Positions 10,096 to 22,147 of a stretch of 64,000 nucleotides of DNA are shown in pieces; position 1 is the first letter of the stretch, and every line of letters starts with the position of its first letter. A model generated the notes under the pieces. The model did no database searches and was not told the origin of the DNA. It worked only from the letters and a program-made list of their open reading frames with translations. Made by a program: the position numbers and the translations under genes. The stretch is from Euphorbia lathyris (taxonomy: Eukaryota; Streptophyta; Magnoliopsida; Malpighiales; Euphorbiaceae): positions 11,493,001 to 11,557,000 of the forward strand of contig NC_088912.1 in assembly GCF_963576675.1 (NCBI RefSeq), in the 5' to 3' direction.

Positions 10096-11559
10096 GCTTT
10101 TGAGCCATATCACTCATGGTCGCAGACCGGAGTTGCTTTTGAGCCATCTGACTCATGGTCGCTGACCGGAGTTGCTTTTGAGCCATTTTACCCGCGGTCG
10201 TGGACCAGGGTCGCTTTTGAGCCATCTGACTCACGGTCGCAGACCGGAGTTGCTTTTGAGCCATCTAACTCACAGTCGCAGACCAGAGTTGCTTTTGAGC
10301 CATATCACCCGCGGTCGTGGACCAAGGTCGCTTTTGAGCCATGTAACCCGCGGTCGTGGACCAGGGTCGCTTTTGAGCCATCTGACTCACGGTCGCTGAC
10401 CGGAGTTGCTTTTGAGCCATTTTACCCGCGATCGTGGACCAGGGTCGCTTTTGAGCCATCTGACTCACGGTCGCAGACCGGAGTTGCTTTTGAGCCATCT
10501 AACTCACGGTCGCAGACCGGAGTTGCTTTTGAGCCATATCACCCGCGGTCGTGGACCAGGGTCGCTTTTGAGCCATGTAACCCGCGGTCGTGGACCAGGG
10601 TCGCTTTTGAGCCATCTGACTCACGGTCGTTGACCGGAGTTGCTTTTGAGCCATTTTACCCGCGGTCGTGGACCAGGGTCGCTTTTGAGCCATCTTACTC
10701 ACGGTCGCAGACCTGAGTTGCTTTTGAGCCATTTTACCCGCGGTCGTGGACCAGGGTTGCTTTTGAGCCATTTTACCCGCGGTCGTGGACCAGGGTCGCT
10801 TTTGAGCCATCTTACTCACGGTCGCAGACCTGAGTTGCTTTTGAGCCATCTGACTCACGGTCGCAGACCGGAGTTGCTTTTGAGCCATTTTACCCGCGGT
10901 CGTGGACCAGGGTCGCTTTTGAGCCATCTGACTCACGATCGCTGACCGGAGTTGCTTTTGAGCCATTTTACCCGCGGTCGTGGACCAGGGTCGCTTTTGA
11001 GCCATCTGACTCACGGTCGCAGACCGGAGTTGCTTTTGAGCCATCTAACTCACGGTCGCAGACCGGAGTTGCTTTTGAGCCATTTTACCCGCGGTCGTGG
11101 ACCAGGGTCGCTTTTGAGCCATCTGACTCACGGTCGTAGACCGGAGTTGCTTTTGAGCCATCTAACTCACGGTCGCAGACCGGAGTTGCTTTTGAGCCAT
11201 ATCACCCGCGGCCGTGGACCAGGGTCGCTTTTGAGCCATGTAACCCGCGGTGGTGGACCAGGGTCGCTTTTGAGCCATCTGACTCACGGTCGCTGACCGG
11301 AGTTGCTTTTGAGCCATTTTACCCGCGGTCATGGACCAGGGTCGCTTTTGAGCCATCTGACTCACGGTCGCAGACCGGAGTTGCTTTTGAGCCATCTAAC
11401 TCACGGTCGCAGACCGGAGTTGCTTTTGAGCCTTATCACCCGCGGTTGTGGACCAGGGCCGCGCTTGAGCCATCTGACTCACGGTCGCTGACCGGAGTTG
11501 CTTTTGAGCCATTTCACTCACGGTCGCAGAACGAAATTGCTTTTGAGCCATTCTTACCC
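10096..11559. repeat. 39-bp tandem array, 37 monomers plus a partial
   Basis: The word GCTTTTGAGCCA recurs every 39 bp, from 10096 to the final partial copy at 11539: exactly 37 periods without a net indel. Two monomer classes occur. A has ACTCACGGTCGCAGACCGGAGTT-like ends and B has ACCCGCGGTCGTGGACC-like ends; both keep GGTC-N3-GACC. A six-monomer higher-order unit (234 bp) repeats at 10174, 10408 and 10642. Because 39 is divisible by 3, several frames stay open on both strands, but these are not genes. Tandem arrays in the 3' region are known for Tat elements and can seed satellites. Confidence 0.95.
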
Positions 11560-12348
11560 ATAACCAACGTACGCAAGATTCCGAGAAAAGAACATTCATC
11601 GACGGCCACTCCAGAGGCGACGATGGAAGGAATCAAAGAACGACACCGGAAGGCGCAGCGCGAAGGTCAGGTATGCTCCCTCCTACTCTTTACGTGTCTT
11701 TTACTTTTATATGTTTTACATTGCATGTGTTACGTTAGCAAAAAAACTTTTCAAAACACACACATCACTGTCAAAATAGAAAAGTAGGGGCAACTATAGA
11801 CACCGAGTCGGAGGACCTGTGACGAAAACCTGGAAACAAGACGGTGGAAGAGATTGATTCTGAAAGTTTCAAAAAAAAAATAATAATAAATAAATAAGTT
11901 ACGGTCGGTCGCTGTTGTCGATCGGATAGCTCGCGAATGCTTAACGGCACGGTGCGAGTGCTTAGCGGCAGCTGGCGCGCGTTCGACGACAGTCGGACGC
12001 CCGCTCGACGACGCAAAGCGCGCGCTCGACGTCTGTCGGACGCACGCATCCAATCATGAATGGTACGCGCTCGGTGTCCGAGCAAGACACGAGCTTGGCG
12101 GCACGGGACGCGCGCTCGTCAGCCACGAGGCGTGTGCGCCTGGCAGCACGGAACACGCGTTCGGCGGTCACGAAGTATGAACGCCCGACGATGCGGAGCG
12201 GGAGCTCGACAGCCGCGGGGCGTGCACGCCCGACGACGTAAGACGCGCCCCGGCGGCCGTTGAGCGAGTGCCCGACCGCGTCGGGCGGAAGCCCAACGGT
12301 AGGCGGGCGCGAGCGCCCAACCGCGTCGGGCGGACGCCCAACCTCGCG

Positions 12349-12490
12349 TTGGGCGCTCGCCCAACGCTGTTGGGCGACCGCCCAACAATGTTGGGCGGTA
12401 GCCCAACGTAGTGTTGGGCGACCGCCCAACAAGCCTTGGGCGGCCGCCCAACGGCTTTGGGCGACGCCCGATTTTACTCGGGCGTCGCCC
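12349..12490. repeat. Array of GTTGGGCG/CGCCCAAC palindromes in U3
   Basis: At least five 18-bp inverted repeats of the form GTTGGGCG-nn-CGCCCAAC follow one another every 20-23 bp (12349, 12369, 12390, 12413, 12435). Shorter GGGCG-CGCCC forms extend to 12490. They end about 20 bp before the TATA box at 12512. Confidence 0.85.
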
Positions 12491-12510
12491 ATTATTCCGG
12501 GACCCGTTTT

Positions 12511-12521
12511 CCTATAAAAAG
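12511..12521 (+). promoter_or_regulatory. LTR TATA box
   Basis: CCTATAAAAAG lies in a GC-rich context just downstream of the U3 palindromes. A transcription start would be expected near 12545. Confidence 0.65.
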
Positions 12522-14031
12522 GGCACGGATCCCAATGAAAGGAGGAGGGAATTTTGGAGCCTTTCTCACTCTAAACATTTTTAGAGAGAGAAAGTGAATT
12601 TTTTTTGAGAAAAATATTTTTTTCTCAAAAATTCCGAATTTCCTAAAGTTAAATTTTTACTAAAAAATATAAAAAACGGAAGAAGGCGACTCGTGGAATC
12701 AATCGGCTTCGACTGTCAGATACCGAATTTAAGGTATTATCCGAGGACTAGACTCTTTTATTTTATTTTATTTATCTTCTCCTTCTATATATTTTTATAG
12801 TTTTTATTTATTTAGTTATTCATTTATCTTGTCACGTTTTATTTAATTAGCGTATTTATTTAATTTTCGTTTCGTGTTGAATAAAATTCGGTTTTGTTTT
12901 AAAATAAAAAATCTCGTTTTGATATCCCAATACGAACCATGATCCGATAAAAAGGTAGTTCGGGTATCAAAAAACGTTGAGATTATAAGCTTTTTTGGAT
13001 CTAAAAGAAATTTCCAAATAATGTTTTAAAATAAAAAACATCGTTTTAGGAACTTCCTTTATTGACTATGATCCATTTTTGGTAGTTCGGAAATCCAAGG
13101 CGGTTGAATTAGATTTAATTTAAAGCTTTTGAATAAATCTGGAAATAATTGGAGTGCTGCTGTAATTTGCCATTTCTGTCACTAATTGCTGTTTACCGAT
13201 GGATTTTCCGTCGGTAAATCTGCCAAAACGTAAAAAATGCCATTTCAGTCCCTTTTTCTTAACTTTTAAGCTTTTAATCCTTAATATATATATGTATAGT
13301 TATGTAATATATGTTTTTCAAACTATTTTAGATATTTAGTGTATATAATTATTTAGGATGTTTATATATCATTCTTTATTTAATTTTTAAACATAAGTAT
13401 ATGTATATATATGTTCTTTTTTATTCATTTGAGTTATATTAGATCCTATCTTAAAGGTTATTTACTTGGACATTTTGGGAAATAATTAGTAGATATTGGT
13501 ATATGTTATTTTTGATATTTAAAACTATATTAGTTATTTATATATGTAGTTTTGGGGTATATGGGTTATGTTATTGATTATTATATGAAACTATTTTGGA
13601 TAAAGGATTATTTTCTTATTTATGAGATTTATTTACTATTTTCACATTTTTAAAGTATAAATGTATTATATCTAGTATTTTCATACATGTATTATATAGT
13701 TCCTTTTTTATTAACTTTCATTCTCATATTCTCTTTTTGATTTAAATGTATATATATATGATTAAATTGTTTTCTTTATTCCTCTGGCCCATCCATGGGC
13801 CCGGGCTTCAAATGGGCTCTATTTGAGTGTGAATCTTGGTTTAAATGGGTTTATTATTATAATCATAATAGGTAAAGAGTCCATTAAGTAAGAGGGGAAA
13901 ATAAATCACAAAAAGAGAGTTTTCAATTTAATCATTTACACTAATGAATTTTTAGAGGTTCCTAATGTAAATAAATGGAGTTATTTTTGTTAATATTTCT
14001 AAATTGGTTCCAAAACATCACGTTTTAAAAC

Positions 14032-14287
14032 CTTAATCCGTTCCAAAGGCGGATTAAGCGAACATTGTAATTAAAATCGTTTTCTTTGTGAATAATAGAG
14101 TTTTTGAATCATTTTCTAAAAGGGTTTGTACAAAATAAAATTGACTTGTATGTTTAATCATGTTTTCCTATTAAAAGGTTTTTATCCTAACGTTTTCAAA
14201 CACTCGAGTCGTTCCAACGGCGATTCGGGTGAACTTCATCAAGCGGGGTTTTAAAACGCTCCTAAATCGTTCCAACGGCGATTAAGG
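14032..14287 (+). ncRNA. Three U5 hairpins with a shared loop
   Basis: Hairpins at 14032-14058, 14202-14230 and 14261-14287 have different stems (CTTAATCCG/CGGATTAAG; ACTCGAGTCG/CGATTCGGGT; CCTAAATCG/CGATTAAGG) around nearly the same 9-nt loop TTCCAACGG (TTCCAAAGG in the first). Each is preceded by a GTTTT-rich word and followed by a (G)CGAAC or GAAC word. They would lie in the 5' leader of the genomic RNA. Confidence 0.5.
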
Positions 14288-14937
14288 TGCGAACCATGTA
14301 AAGGAACTCGTTTTGGGAAAATGAGTTAGCATAGAGTAAACACACAACATGACATTTAAATAAAGTCGTAAACCACTTCTTTCTTCCCCCTTCTCTGTGT
14401 ATATATAATATAAATGGGTGATTCTTTACTAATGTGGCTTTCCAATAATATATGCTCAAAACGGTTTTTAAAAAGAGAAAGAAAAGGTTTCAAATGAATT
14501 TTAAACTTAAAGAAGTATACGATTAGTCCGTTATCGCCTAACATACTGAGTAGGAGGCCGGTGGTTCATAACCGGGCGATGTCGGGGTGCCTAGTAACCT
14601 TTCTCCGGAAAGGAGCTAGCCTTCTCGGCTCGTACCTAAGTTTCCCGAATCCACACCGGTCTCCCGCAAGGGATCGGTGTTCATTTTCCCATTCGTGGGT
14701 GGCGACTCTTCCATATCTCCGAGCTCCGGTCCTGCCGAGCAGCTTGATTCCACGATTGGTTGCTTTCGGCGCCAATCACCGCTTACGTCGCCATGAGGTT
14801 GTCCACCCCCGCTCCGCCCGGGAGATTAGGCCGCGGCACCTCGTCTAACACCCACATACCTGACGAAATTTGTTACCTTGCTACTTCCCTAACCTGGACT
14901 TGAAATTTGTTGAAAAGATGTCCGCATCAATCTTTGT

Positions 14938-16168
14938 TCCTTGTTTTCATGGAATAGCTATTCTTCAATTTATTCAAGGAATAGCCTATTCCTGACATTT
15001 ATTTTTGTAATTTATAAAATTATCCTCTATTAAACCCTCAATATTCTTTCTAGCCAATTTCTCAAACCCTATATATTTTGGCGAATCTATAATTTATATC
15101 ATAAAAAAACATGAAAAATGAAAAAATGAAAAAAAAACGTTAAAAAATTTAAAAATATGAAAAATATGAAACACGAAAAACGTGAATAACGTAAAAAATT
15201 TACAAACACGAGAATATGCAAAAAAAAAGTGTGAAAAACATGAAGACGTGAACAAACGTGAAAACAAGAAAATGAAAAAAAAAACATAGGAATAACGCGA
15301 AAAAGTGACAAAACACGAAATCTACAAAAACGTTAAAAATACGAAAAACACGAAAACGTGAAAAATACGAAAAACACAAAAATGTGACAATATGTGAAAA
15401 ACGCGATAAACATGAAAATATGAAAAACGCAAACAAAATACAAAAACGTGAAAAATACGAAAAACTTGAAGAACACGAAAAGGTAACAAAATGCGAAAAA
15501 TACAAAAACGCGAAAAAAAAAATGAAAACACGAAAAAGGGAAAAAACGAAAAAACTAAAACGCGAAAACGCGAAAAAAATTAAAAAAAATACAATAACGT
15601 GAATAACACGAAAACAAGACAAAACGGGAAAAATAAAAAAAAATATGAACACGCGAAAAACAAGAAAACTTGGAAAACACAAAAAAATGTAAAAAATATA
15701 AAAAAACATGAAAATATTAAAAAATGTAATAAACGCATTTTTCACATTTTCGTATTTTTAACGATTTTCACGTTTTCGCTTTTTTCACGTTTTCTGTGTT
15801 TTTCCACATTTTCGTGTTTTTCCACTTTTTCATATTTTTCTGTTTTTAATATTTTTCACTTTTCGATTTTTTTCACTTTTTGTGCTTTCACGTTTTCGTG
15901 TTTTTAACAAATTTTCACGTTTTTCTATTTTCCATATTAAATAATAATATATATTAAATATTTGAACAATTTATAGGAATAATTAAAATTTTATAAGAAA
16001 TAAGACATTACATTTAAGGGTAATGTTGTCTTTTGAATAAAAAAATTATCCATTACATTCTATCTTATTCCACCAACCAAACATAGGAATAATTCCTAGG
16101 AATTTCTATTCCATTCTTTGCTATTGTATTCCTTTGGAATAGCAATTCTATTTCATTCCATTCCGTGA
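14938..16168. mobile_element. Non-autonomous element with A-rich/T-rich interior
   Basis: Outer parts (14955-15000 and 16080-16165) share GGAATAG-type words in inverted orientation. The interior (15100-15735) is a degenerate array of GTGAAAAACG-like words, then 15736-15930 the complementary TTTTTCACGTTTTC words. A second, split copy is at 41727-42598. Ends and TSD are uncertain. Apparent ORFs here are low-complexity artefacts. Confidence 0.5.
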
Positions 16169-16175
16169 ACCAGAT

Positions 16176-16702
16176 GGCACCATAGTGTCTTTAATTGTTC
16201 CTATTAATGTTATTGTTATTTGTTTTTTTATTGATTCTTTTTCTTGATTCTTTAGTTCTCTTTTTAAGGTTTTTTTATAGCTAAATTTTGTTTATCTAAT
16301 ATTTTATATTATTTTAAGGAGTCAAACAACTAGTTTTGTTGGAGATGCTCTAAGAAGAGAAATAAATTTAATGTACATAATATAGGTTAGGAGGGAATAA
16401 AATTACTCCAAAAGAATATGTCTTCTTACATTAATAGTAACACTAGAAATTGAAAAATAAAAATTCAATAAATAGCTATCTAAACACGATATATAGAAAA
16501 TTGTGTAAGTAATTATTAACCATTTCGTTTTTTTTGTATTTGGATGTCATAAATAATGTTGTACATTCTCAATGTCAAGCAGTTCGCGTTCTCAATGAAC
16601 AATCATTTATTAACAGAAATAAATTTAACGACGACAGATACAAAATTATTTAAAATAAGATGTCTTATTATGTAAAATAAAAACATCTGAAGAGAAAAAT
16701 TA
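16176..16702. other. AT-rich spacer, nothing recognised
   Basis: No ORF, repeat structure or signal stands out between the A-rich element and the LINE target duplication. Confidence 0.5.
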
Positions 16703-16898
16703 GTTTTTTTGGAAGTTTTGTTTTTTTTTTGAATCAAAGAATAGAATTTTTATTAACTTGAATCACAAAGAATAACATCGCTAAGGAAGTGAGGGGCTGA
16801 ATCCCACTCACCACAAACAGACCATGAATTTACTGCTTTTGCTAGGCAATGAGCAGCAGAATTCACCGAACGTTTAACATAAGAGACCGAAATGGGAT

Positions 16899-19800
16899 CT
16901 AGCTCTTGTAACAGAAGTCTACATTCAAAAATAATATCATGTAAGTAGAAAATCTAAATGAAGATGTAGATTGATGAAGTGCAGTGATAACTGATAAGCA
17001 GTCCGAACGAATATTCATATTCTTGTAATTGCTTGTTTTGAGCCAAGTCAGCGCTTCCTTAATAGCAATAGCTTCCGCCACCACTAGTTCATAAAACCCG
17101 TCCAATGGTCCGTGGTAGGCATATATGCATTCGCCTCACGAATTCCTCAAAATTAGACCCATAGAACATTAACCTTCCTCTTGGAATACTCCAGCATCCA
17201 CATTACAAACAAAAAAACCCATTCGCAGGTTTCTGCCACTGAGCTGCTGCTGCGTTTTTTGAACTCAGATTTCCTCACAGGGGCTGTGCTTCACCCCATT
17301 CAGAAAGGCCTCTCTTCGCTTCTAATGCGACTGATACGGGGTTGGTTCTCTTCTGCTCCCAAACAACTACATTTCTATATTTCCATAGGTGCCAAATTAC
17401 ACTAGTGATTTTAGCAATATGAGTACCCCCTGGATTTTGAATTTTGTCTCAAAACCAATTAAGGAAATCCCCAATGCTCACCATTCGGTGGTCCTGAAAG
17501 AATGCCTCCCAAACTGATACAGCAAATGGACATATTAAAAGGAGGTGGTTCTCATCTTCGTTGTGATCATGGCAGGTTGGACAAATATTAGGATGATTAC
17601 TAATAGGAGAAAAGTCGTCATTATGGGAAGACAATAGGAGAAAAGTCGCCATATGAAATTCACCATCTTCGGAGGAGCTTTAATTCTCCATATTCCCGTC
17701 TATAAATTCTCGCCCTCATCGGATCCATAGGCAGAATATTCAAAATCAACATTCGATATCCACTACGAATGGAGTATGCACCATTTTTCTCTAAAATCCA
17801 ATACCAACCGTCCGCCATAGAGTTATTACGTCTCAGTATTGATTCAATAAGTCTCCTTTATATTTCATTGAATATACTTCTCACTACATCAAGGTTCCAT
17901 CTTCCCTCATTAGTTAATAAATCACATACATGTCACGTAGGGAGCGAAATGTTGATTCCAATTTCTGGTACAGGTTGAGTCGCTGAAGGTAACCACGGGT
18001 CACTCTTTATCACAATCGATGTTTCATTGCCTACTTTGCACCGTAATCCCACCAGTAACACGTCCCTCCCTGCTAAAATAGACCTCCATATATACGAGGG
18101 GTTGTGACCGATTTCAGCTCTTAGAAAGTTGGATGAATTGAAATATTTTGGCTTTCATGATCTTGGAAACTAGAGAATTTGGTTGGGTCAGGATCCTCCA
18201 CCCCTGTTTTGCAAGTAAAGATAGATTAAAAACTTTAGTATCCCTAAAACCCATTCCACGTTTGATTTTTAGTCGGCAAAGGCGTGCCCATGACTGCCAA
18301 TGTATCCCAGAATACGCATCACCAGAAGCTCTCCACTAAAATCTGTTAAGTAACTTGTCCAACTGCTCACATAACTGGTTAGCCAATACAAATAAGCTCA
18401 TAATATATGATGGTATGGATTGAAGGGCTGATTTGATCAATGTTTCCTTACCCGCTCTTAACAGGAACTTCTCCTTCAAGTTGTTACGCCTAGTCCAAAC
18501 TCTATCTTTGATAAATGAGAAAGTCTGCATAGTACTATGACCTACCTTAATTGGCGCTCTGATATAAAGACACGATTCTTCCACCTCCACTACACCAAGT
18601 TTAGCGATAATTAGCTCTTGGTCCAAGTACTCACCCTTTGCTGAATAGTAGTGATGATTTCTGAAGATTAATGCTTTGCCCAGAAGACCTTTCATAAGCC
18701 TTTAAGTAATTTTGGATCACTGCAGCCTCCTACACCTTAGCTTTGAAATAAAAAGTCGTCGTCTGTGAAGAATTGATGGGGGGCCTGTCTTGTAATTGCG
18801 CATCCATGAATCAGACCAGCCCTCTTTTTTTTATAGTAGAAGCGAGGATAAGCCTTCCGCGTAGATAAGAAAGAGGAACGGGGACAACGGATTTCCTTGA
18901 TGCAAACCCCGAGTAGGTTCAATTGGTTCCATCTCTAGACTTCCACACAAAATTTTGTATCTTACTGATGTGACACACAACATAATCATTTTGATCCACT
19001 TAGCTTGGAAACCAAATTTCTCCATCATACAGCTTAAAAAATCCCATTCTACGCGATCATAAGCCTTGCTCATATCTAGTTTTAATGTTGCCATTCCTTT
19101 CTTGTGTTGTCTCATAGTCTTCAAACGGTGGAGGGCCTCATATGCTACAATGATCTTATCTGAAATCAGACGTCCAGGTAGAAAAGCGCTTTGGGTCTCC
19201 GAGATCACCGAATTCAGAACCTGTTTCAAATGGTTAGCTAGCATTTTAGAAACTATTTTGAACAAAACATTACAAAGAGTGATGGGACGTATATCCGTCA
19301 CAAACTCCACATTAGCTTTCTTCGGGATAAGGACAATAAATATGTTATTTAGCTTTTCTGGAATTGTTACCGTGTCAAGTATATTTAAGCAAGTGGTCGT
19401 GACATCACCTCCCACCATATGGCAGAATCGTTGGTAGAAAGTGGGGTTCAAATCGTCGAAACCCGGGCTCTTGTGAGGATGCATCACAAAGCAAGCTTGC
19501 TTAACTTCTTCATCAGTAAAGGGATGGCCCAAAGCAGAGTTATCTGCGGCTGATATCCAAGATTGAACAGCTGATAGAACTTCATTCACTTCACTACCAC
19601 GACTTCTGAAAATATCTTTGTAATATTCTTGCACTATTTGCTCTAAACCGTTTCCTTTTCTGCACCACTGACCATTACTGTTGTGAATTTCTTGAATTGT
19701 ATTATGTCTTTTCCTGGCAGATGCGTAAGTGTGAAAGTATTTAGAGTTCGAGTCTCCTGCCCTAAGCTAGAAATGGTTGGCTCTCTGCTGCCAAAAGTCT

Positions 19801-20798
19801 TCCTAGAGTTGAAGTAACTTCATATATTCAGCCGTAGCTTTTGTGTACTGCTCTCTTCCATAAGTGTCGGTTCGCCTGTGAAACCTGGATCGAATTTCTC
19901 TCAAAATTGATAAAGAATGATGGAACTTCCCTTCAAGTTTCGAGCTCCATTGTTGAAGTGTAGAAGAACATCGTTGTATTTTCTCTTCAATAGATCTGCT
20001 TGGAGCAGCCCAAGCCTGTTGAACAATCTCTCCACATCTTTCCTCTCTAAGCCAGCTATTTTCAAATATGAACCTTTTAACTGCCTGATTTTGAACCCAT
20101 AATCTTAGAGTAAGCAATAAAGTCGTATGATCAGAACAAGTAGTTATTTGATTTTGTAGTCTCGATTTCGTAAACTGACTTTTCCACTGTGTATTCATCA
20201 AAGCTCTTTCAAGGCGCTCTTCAATCCACTTGCTCATCCATCTCCCTACTTCGCAGGTAAATGGATGCCCCTTCATAGACAAACTTGACAGCTCACAATC
20301 CTCTATTGCAGTTTTGAAACCTTCTAAGAAATTTGTGGGATGGCGGTTACCTCCACTTTTCTCTTCTTGGCATGTGAGATCATTGAAATCCCCTATGCAA
20401 CACCACAGTCTTCTCAAAGGGTCAAATAACAATCTCAACATATCCCATGAGGCTTGTCTTCTAATTATCTCCGGGAACCCATAAAAGTCTGTCAATCTCC
20501 ATTGAGGGATATTGTGTAGATTGATATAGGCATCAATATAGTTCTGACTGGATGTTTGTATGGCTACTGAAACAGAAACCCTCCACAAGAGTGCAATACC
20601 CCCTCTATGACCCTGACCCTCCACAATAAAGAAATTATCAAAACCAATCTTCCTACAAACTTGTTTTATTTTAACTTCCTTGACCATTAATTCCATTAGA
20701 AAAACGATTAATGGACGGTGGACATGTACCTGGTCTCGTAGGATGTTGACTGTCCGTGGATTGCCCAGTCTATGAAAGTTTCAACTTAATAGACTCAT
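16899..20798 (-). pseudogene. LINE ORF2 (endonuclease, RT, RNase H)
   Basis: The ATG at 20798 starts an endonuclease (LGNPRTVNIL, then CCIGDFNDL and a SDH motif near 20130). RT follows at 19634-18831 (LIPKKANVEFVTDIRPITLCNV, SAFLPGRLISD, LKLDMSKAYDRVEWDFL). The FADD box appears as FTDD in a shifted frame (about 18755). A zinc-finger RVT segment lies at 17652-17449 (CPTCHDHNEDENHLLLICPFA) and an RNase H remnant at 17105-16899 (AEAIAIKEALTWL, SDCLSVITAL). Stops (for example TGA in the fifth sense codon region, TAG at 19803) and frameshifts disable it. It would have driven target-primed reverse transcription. Confidence 0.85.
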
Positions 20799-21082
20799 AA
20801 TATCCGATGGGCTTAGTTCCTAGGTCCCATCTCCTCTCTAGTTTTCCTGTCCAGCACAGGCTGTTTCAATCTCCATTATCACATCACTATCACTGGTTCA
20901 CTGTCTTTTGGGCTCCAAGCTAATACCATCCACTATTCCGCTAGATTGCCCCAAATTCGTGGTCTATCTGAGTGTATCTCGCTGGATGTTATGTTCAGCA
21001 GTTTGTACAGTATCTAGTTGATCCCCAAGCTCACTCTGATTCTCAAAGTTGTCATCAGTTGGATCACGGAGCCACTGTTTTC

Positions 21083-21843
21083 CTATTTGTATCCCTGCCA
21101 TGCACAGGGGGCTCTAAGAAAGCTACCAAGTCTTCTCTCTATCGGTTCGGTCGGGTTGTCAAATAATAATGTGCAAAACTTATCATCATACCCAATTACC
21201 CCACAGTAGAAGCAAAATATAGGAAGACGTTCGTATTTGAAATCAACCCAGAACCACTTTCCACCTTTTCGTTGCAAGTTCTGGCCTAATTTCAGACTTC
21301 TATGTACATTAATGGTTACCTTGATACGAAATAGCTCCTCCTGAAGCCAGTAAAGATCTTGGGATCTGCTGCGATAAATCTACCAATATTGTTGCCAAGG
21401 TCTTCATAGACCACTATCGTTTGAAACTCCAATGGTAGTCCAAAAACCTGAATCCATATAATCAAATCATTGAGTTCCACATGGGTTGTTTGTTCTGAGA
21501 CAGACAATTTACGAAAGATTAGCAGATTTTGATTGAAAGTCCAAGGACCATCGTTGAGCACCCTTTCCATGTCAAGTTCGTGATAAAATTGAAACAGATA
21601 CCTTCCTTCAACTTCAATTTCGGTTATCGTCACTCCTTTAACCGGTCTCCAGATTGCTGCCAAAGTGTTTTTCATTGATTCAAAGTGAATATTCCAATGA
21701 GCAAGAAATTGCCCCACAACAAAAAAGAACTACTGGTCCGCATCCGCAGTTAGCAGATTATCATCGACAATAAGCCTCTCCTCTTCCTCATCGTCAATGT
21801 GTAGTCGCGCGTAATCTTCTGGCAAACCATTAGGGCCTGCCAT
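21083..21843 (-). pseudogene. LINE ORF1 (DUF4283-type nucleic-acid binding protein)
   Basis: The ATG at 21843 opens an acidic N-terminus. After a TAG (21732-21730) the frame continues into a DUF4283-like domain (21717-21316: LAHWNIHFESMKNTLAAIWRP, ELDMERVLNDGPWTF, WIQVFGLPLEF). A shifted frame at 21277-21083 carries the CCHC-like knuckle (CFYCGVIGYDDKFC). ORF1 proteins coat LINE RNA. Broken by a stop and a frameshift. Confidence 0.8.
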
Positions 21844-22147
21844 AACATTAGACTCGGAACGAATTACGGAGATTAAACAGGATATTGGTGATTGTTAGAG
21901 GGAGGCGATTATGGAAAAAATCAGTTATCAAAGGTGAAATCGTAAGGTTTAGGGTTTCATCTCAATTGAGAAGACGAGCGACACTCCAAAGGGAGAGACA
22001 GAAATTGGTTATATAGGATTAATCATCTTGAACAACGGTGACCAGAGCAGAGAAAGTAGATTAGGGGAAAAGATTAGAGGAAGCCGGTGAAGCACGACAG
22101 AAGGCGGAAGAGTTTTCAAGGTCATCATAATTGTTTTTTTGGAAGTT

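Larger units (their letters stand above)
1..14850 (+). mobile_element. Tat-lineage Ty3/gypsy LTR retrotransposon, 5' part outside window
   Basis: The order gag, protease, G-patch-like segment, RT, RNase H, second archaeal-type RNase H, integrase is what defines the Tat/Ogre group of Ty3/gypsy elements. It is followed by a long 3' region with an antisense gene, a 39-bp tandem array, a polypurine stretch (about 11774-11790) and a 3.06-kb LTR ending in CTAACA at 14850. The 5' LTR, primer site and start of gag lie left of the window, so the target duplication cannot be checked. At more than 14.8 kb this is a large element, which fits the lineage. Confidence 0.93.
11795..14850 (+). repeat. 3' LTR of the Tat element (about 3.06 kb)
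   Basis: It starts at TATAGACACCGAG (TG expected, G to A likely) right after the polypurine stretch GAAAAGTAGGGG (11779-11790). It ends CTCGTCTAACA at 14850; the ends form an imperfect inverted repeat. U3 holds GC-rich palindromes and a TATA box. The remainder is AT-rich with hairpin motifs, and the last 300 bp are GC-richer. The left boundary is inferred, as the 5' LTR is outside the window. No gene inside. Confidence 0.7.
16703..22147 (-). mobile_element. L1-type LINE, degenerate, with target duplication
   Basis: A 15-bp direct repeat GTTTTTTTGGAAGTT flanks the element (16703-16717 and 22133-22147). The minus-strand 3' end carries an A tail (T run about 16719-16730). The order ORF1, endonuclease, RT, zinc domain and RNase H is that of plant L1 elements. 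The 5.4-kb length is near full, so this was a complete insertion that has since decayed. Confidence 0.88.

Noticed and set aside
10096..11538. Regular 39-bp repeats as a CRISPR array or a repeat protein
   Set aside because: There are no unique spacers; the whole 39-bp unit repeats. Open frames arise because 39 is divisible by 3 and exist on both strands. The array lies in the 3' region of a Tat element.
11962..12517. ORF of 176 residues on the minus strand and overlapping plus ORFs
   Set aside because: They cross the GC-rich U3 palindromes of the LTR; repetitive composition and no recognisable domain.
15099..15907. Several ORFs of 69-181 residues rich in Phe or Lys
   Set aside because: They are translations of GTGAAAAACG-like low-complexity DNA on either strand, with no domain or start context.
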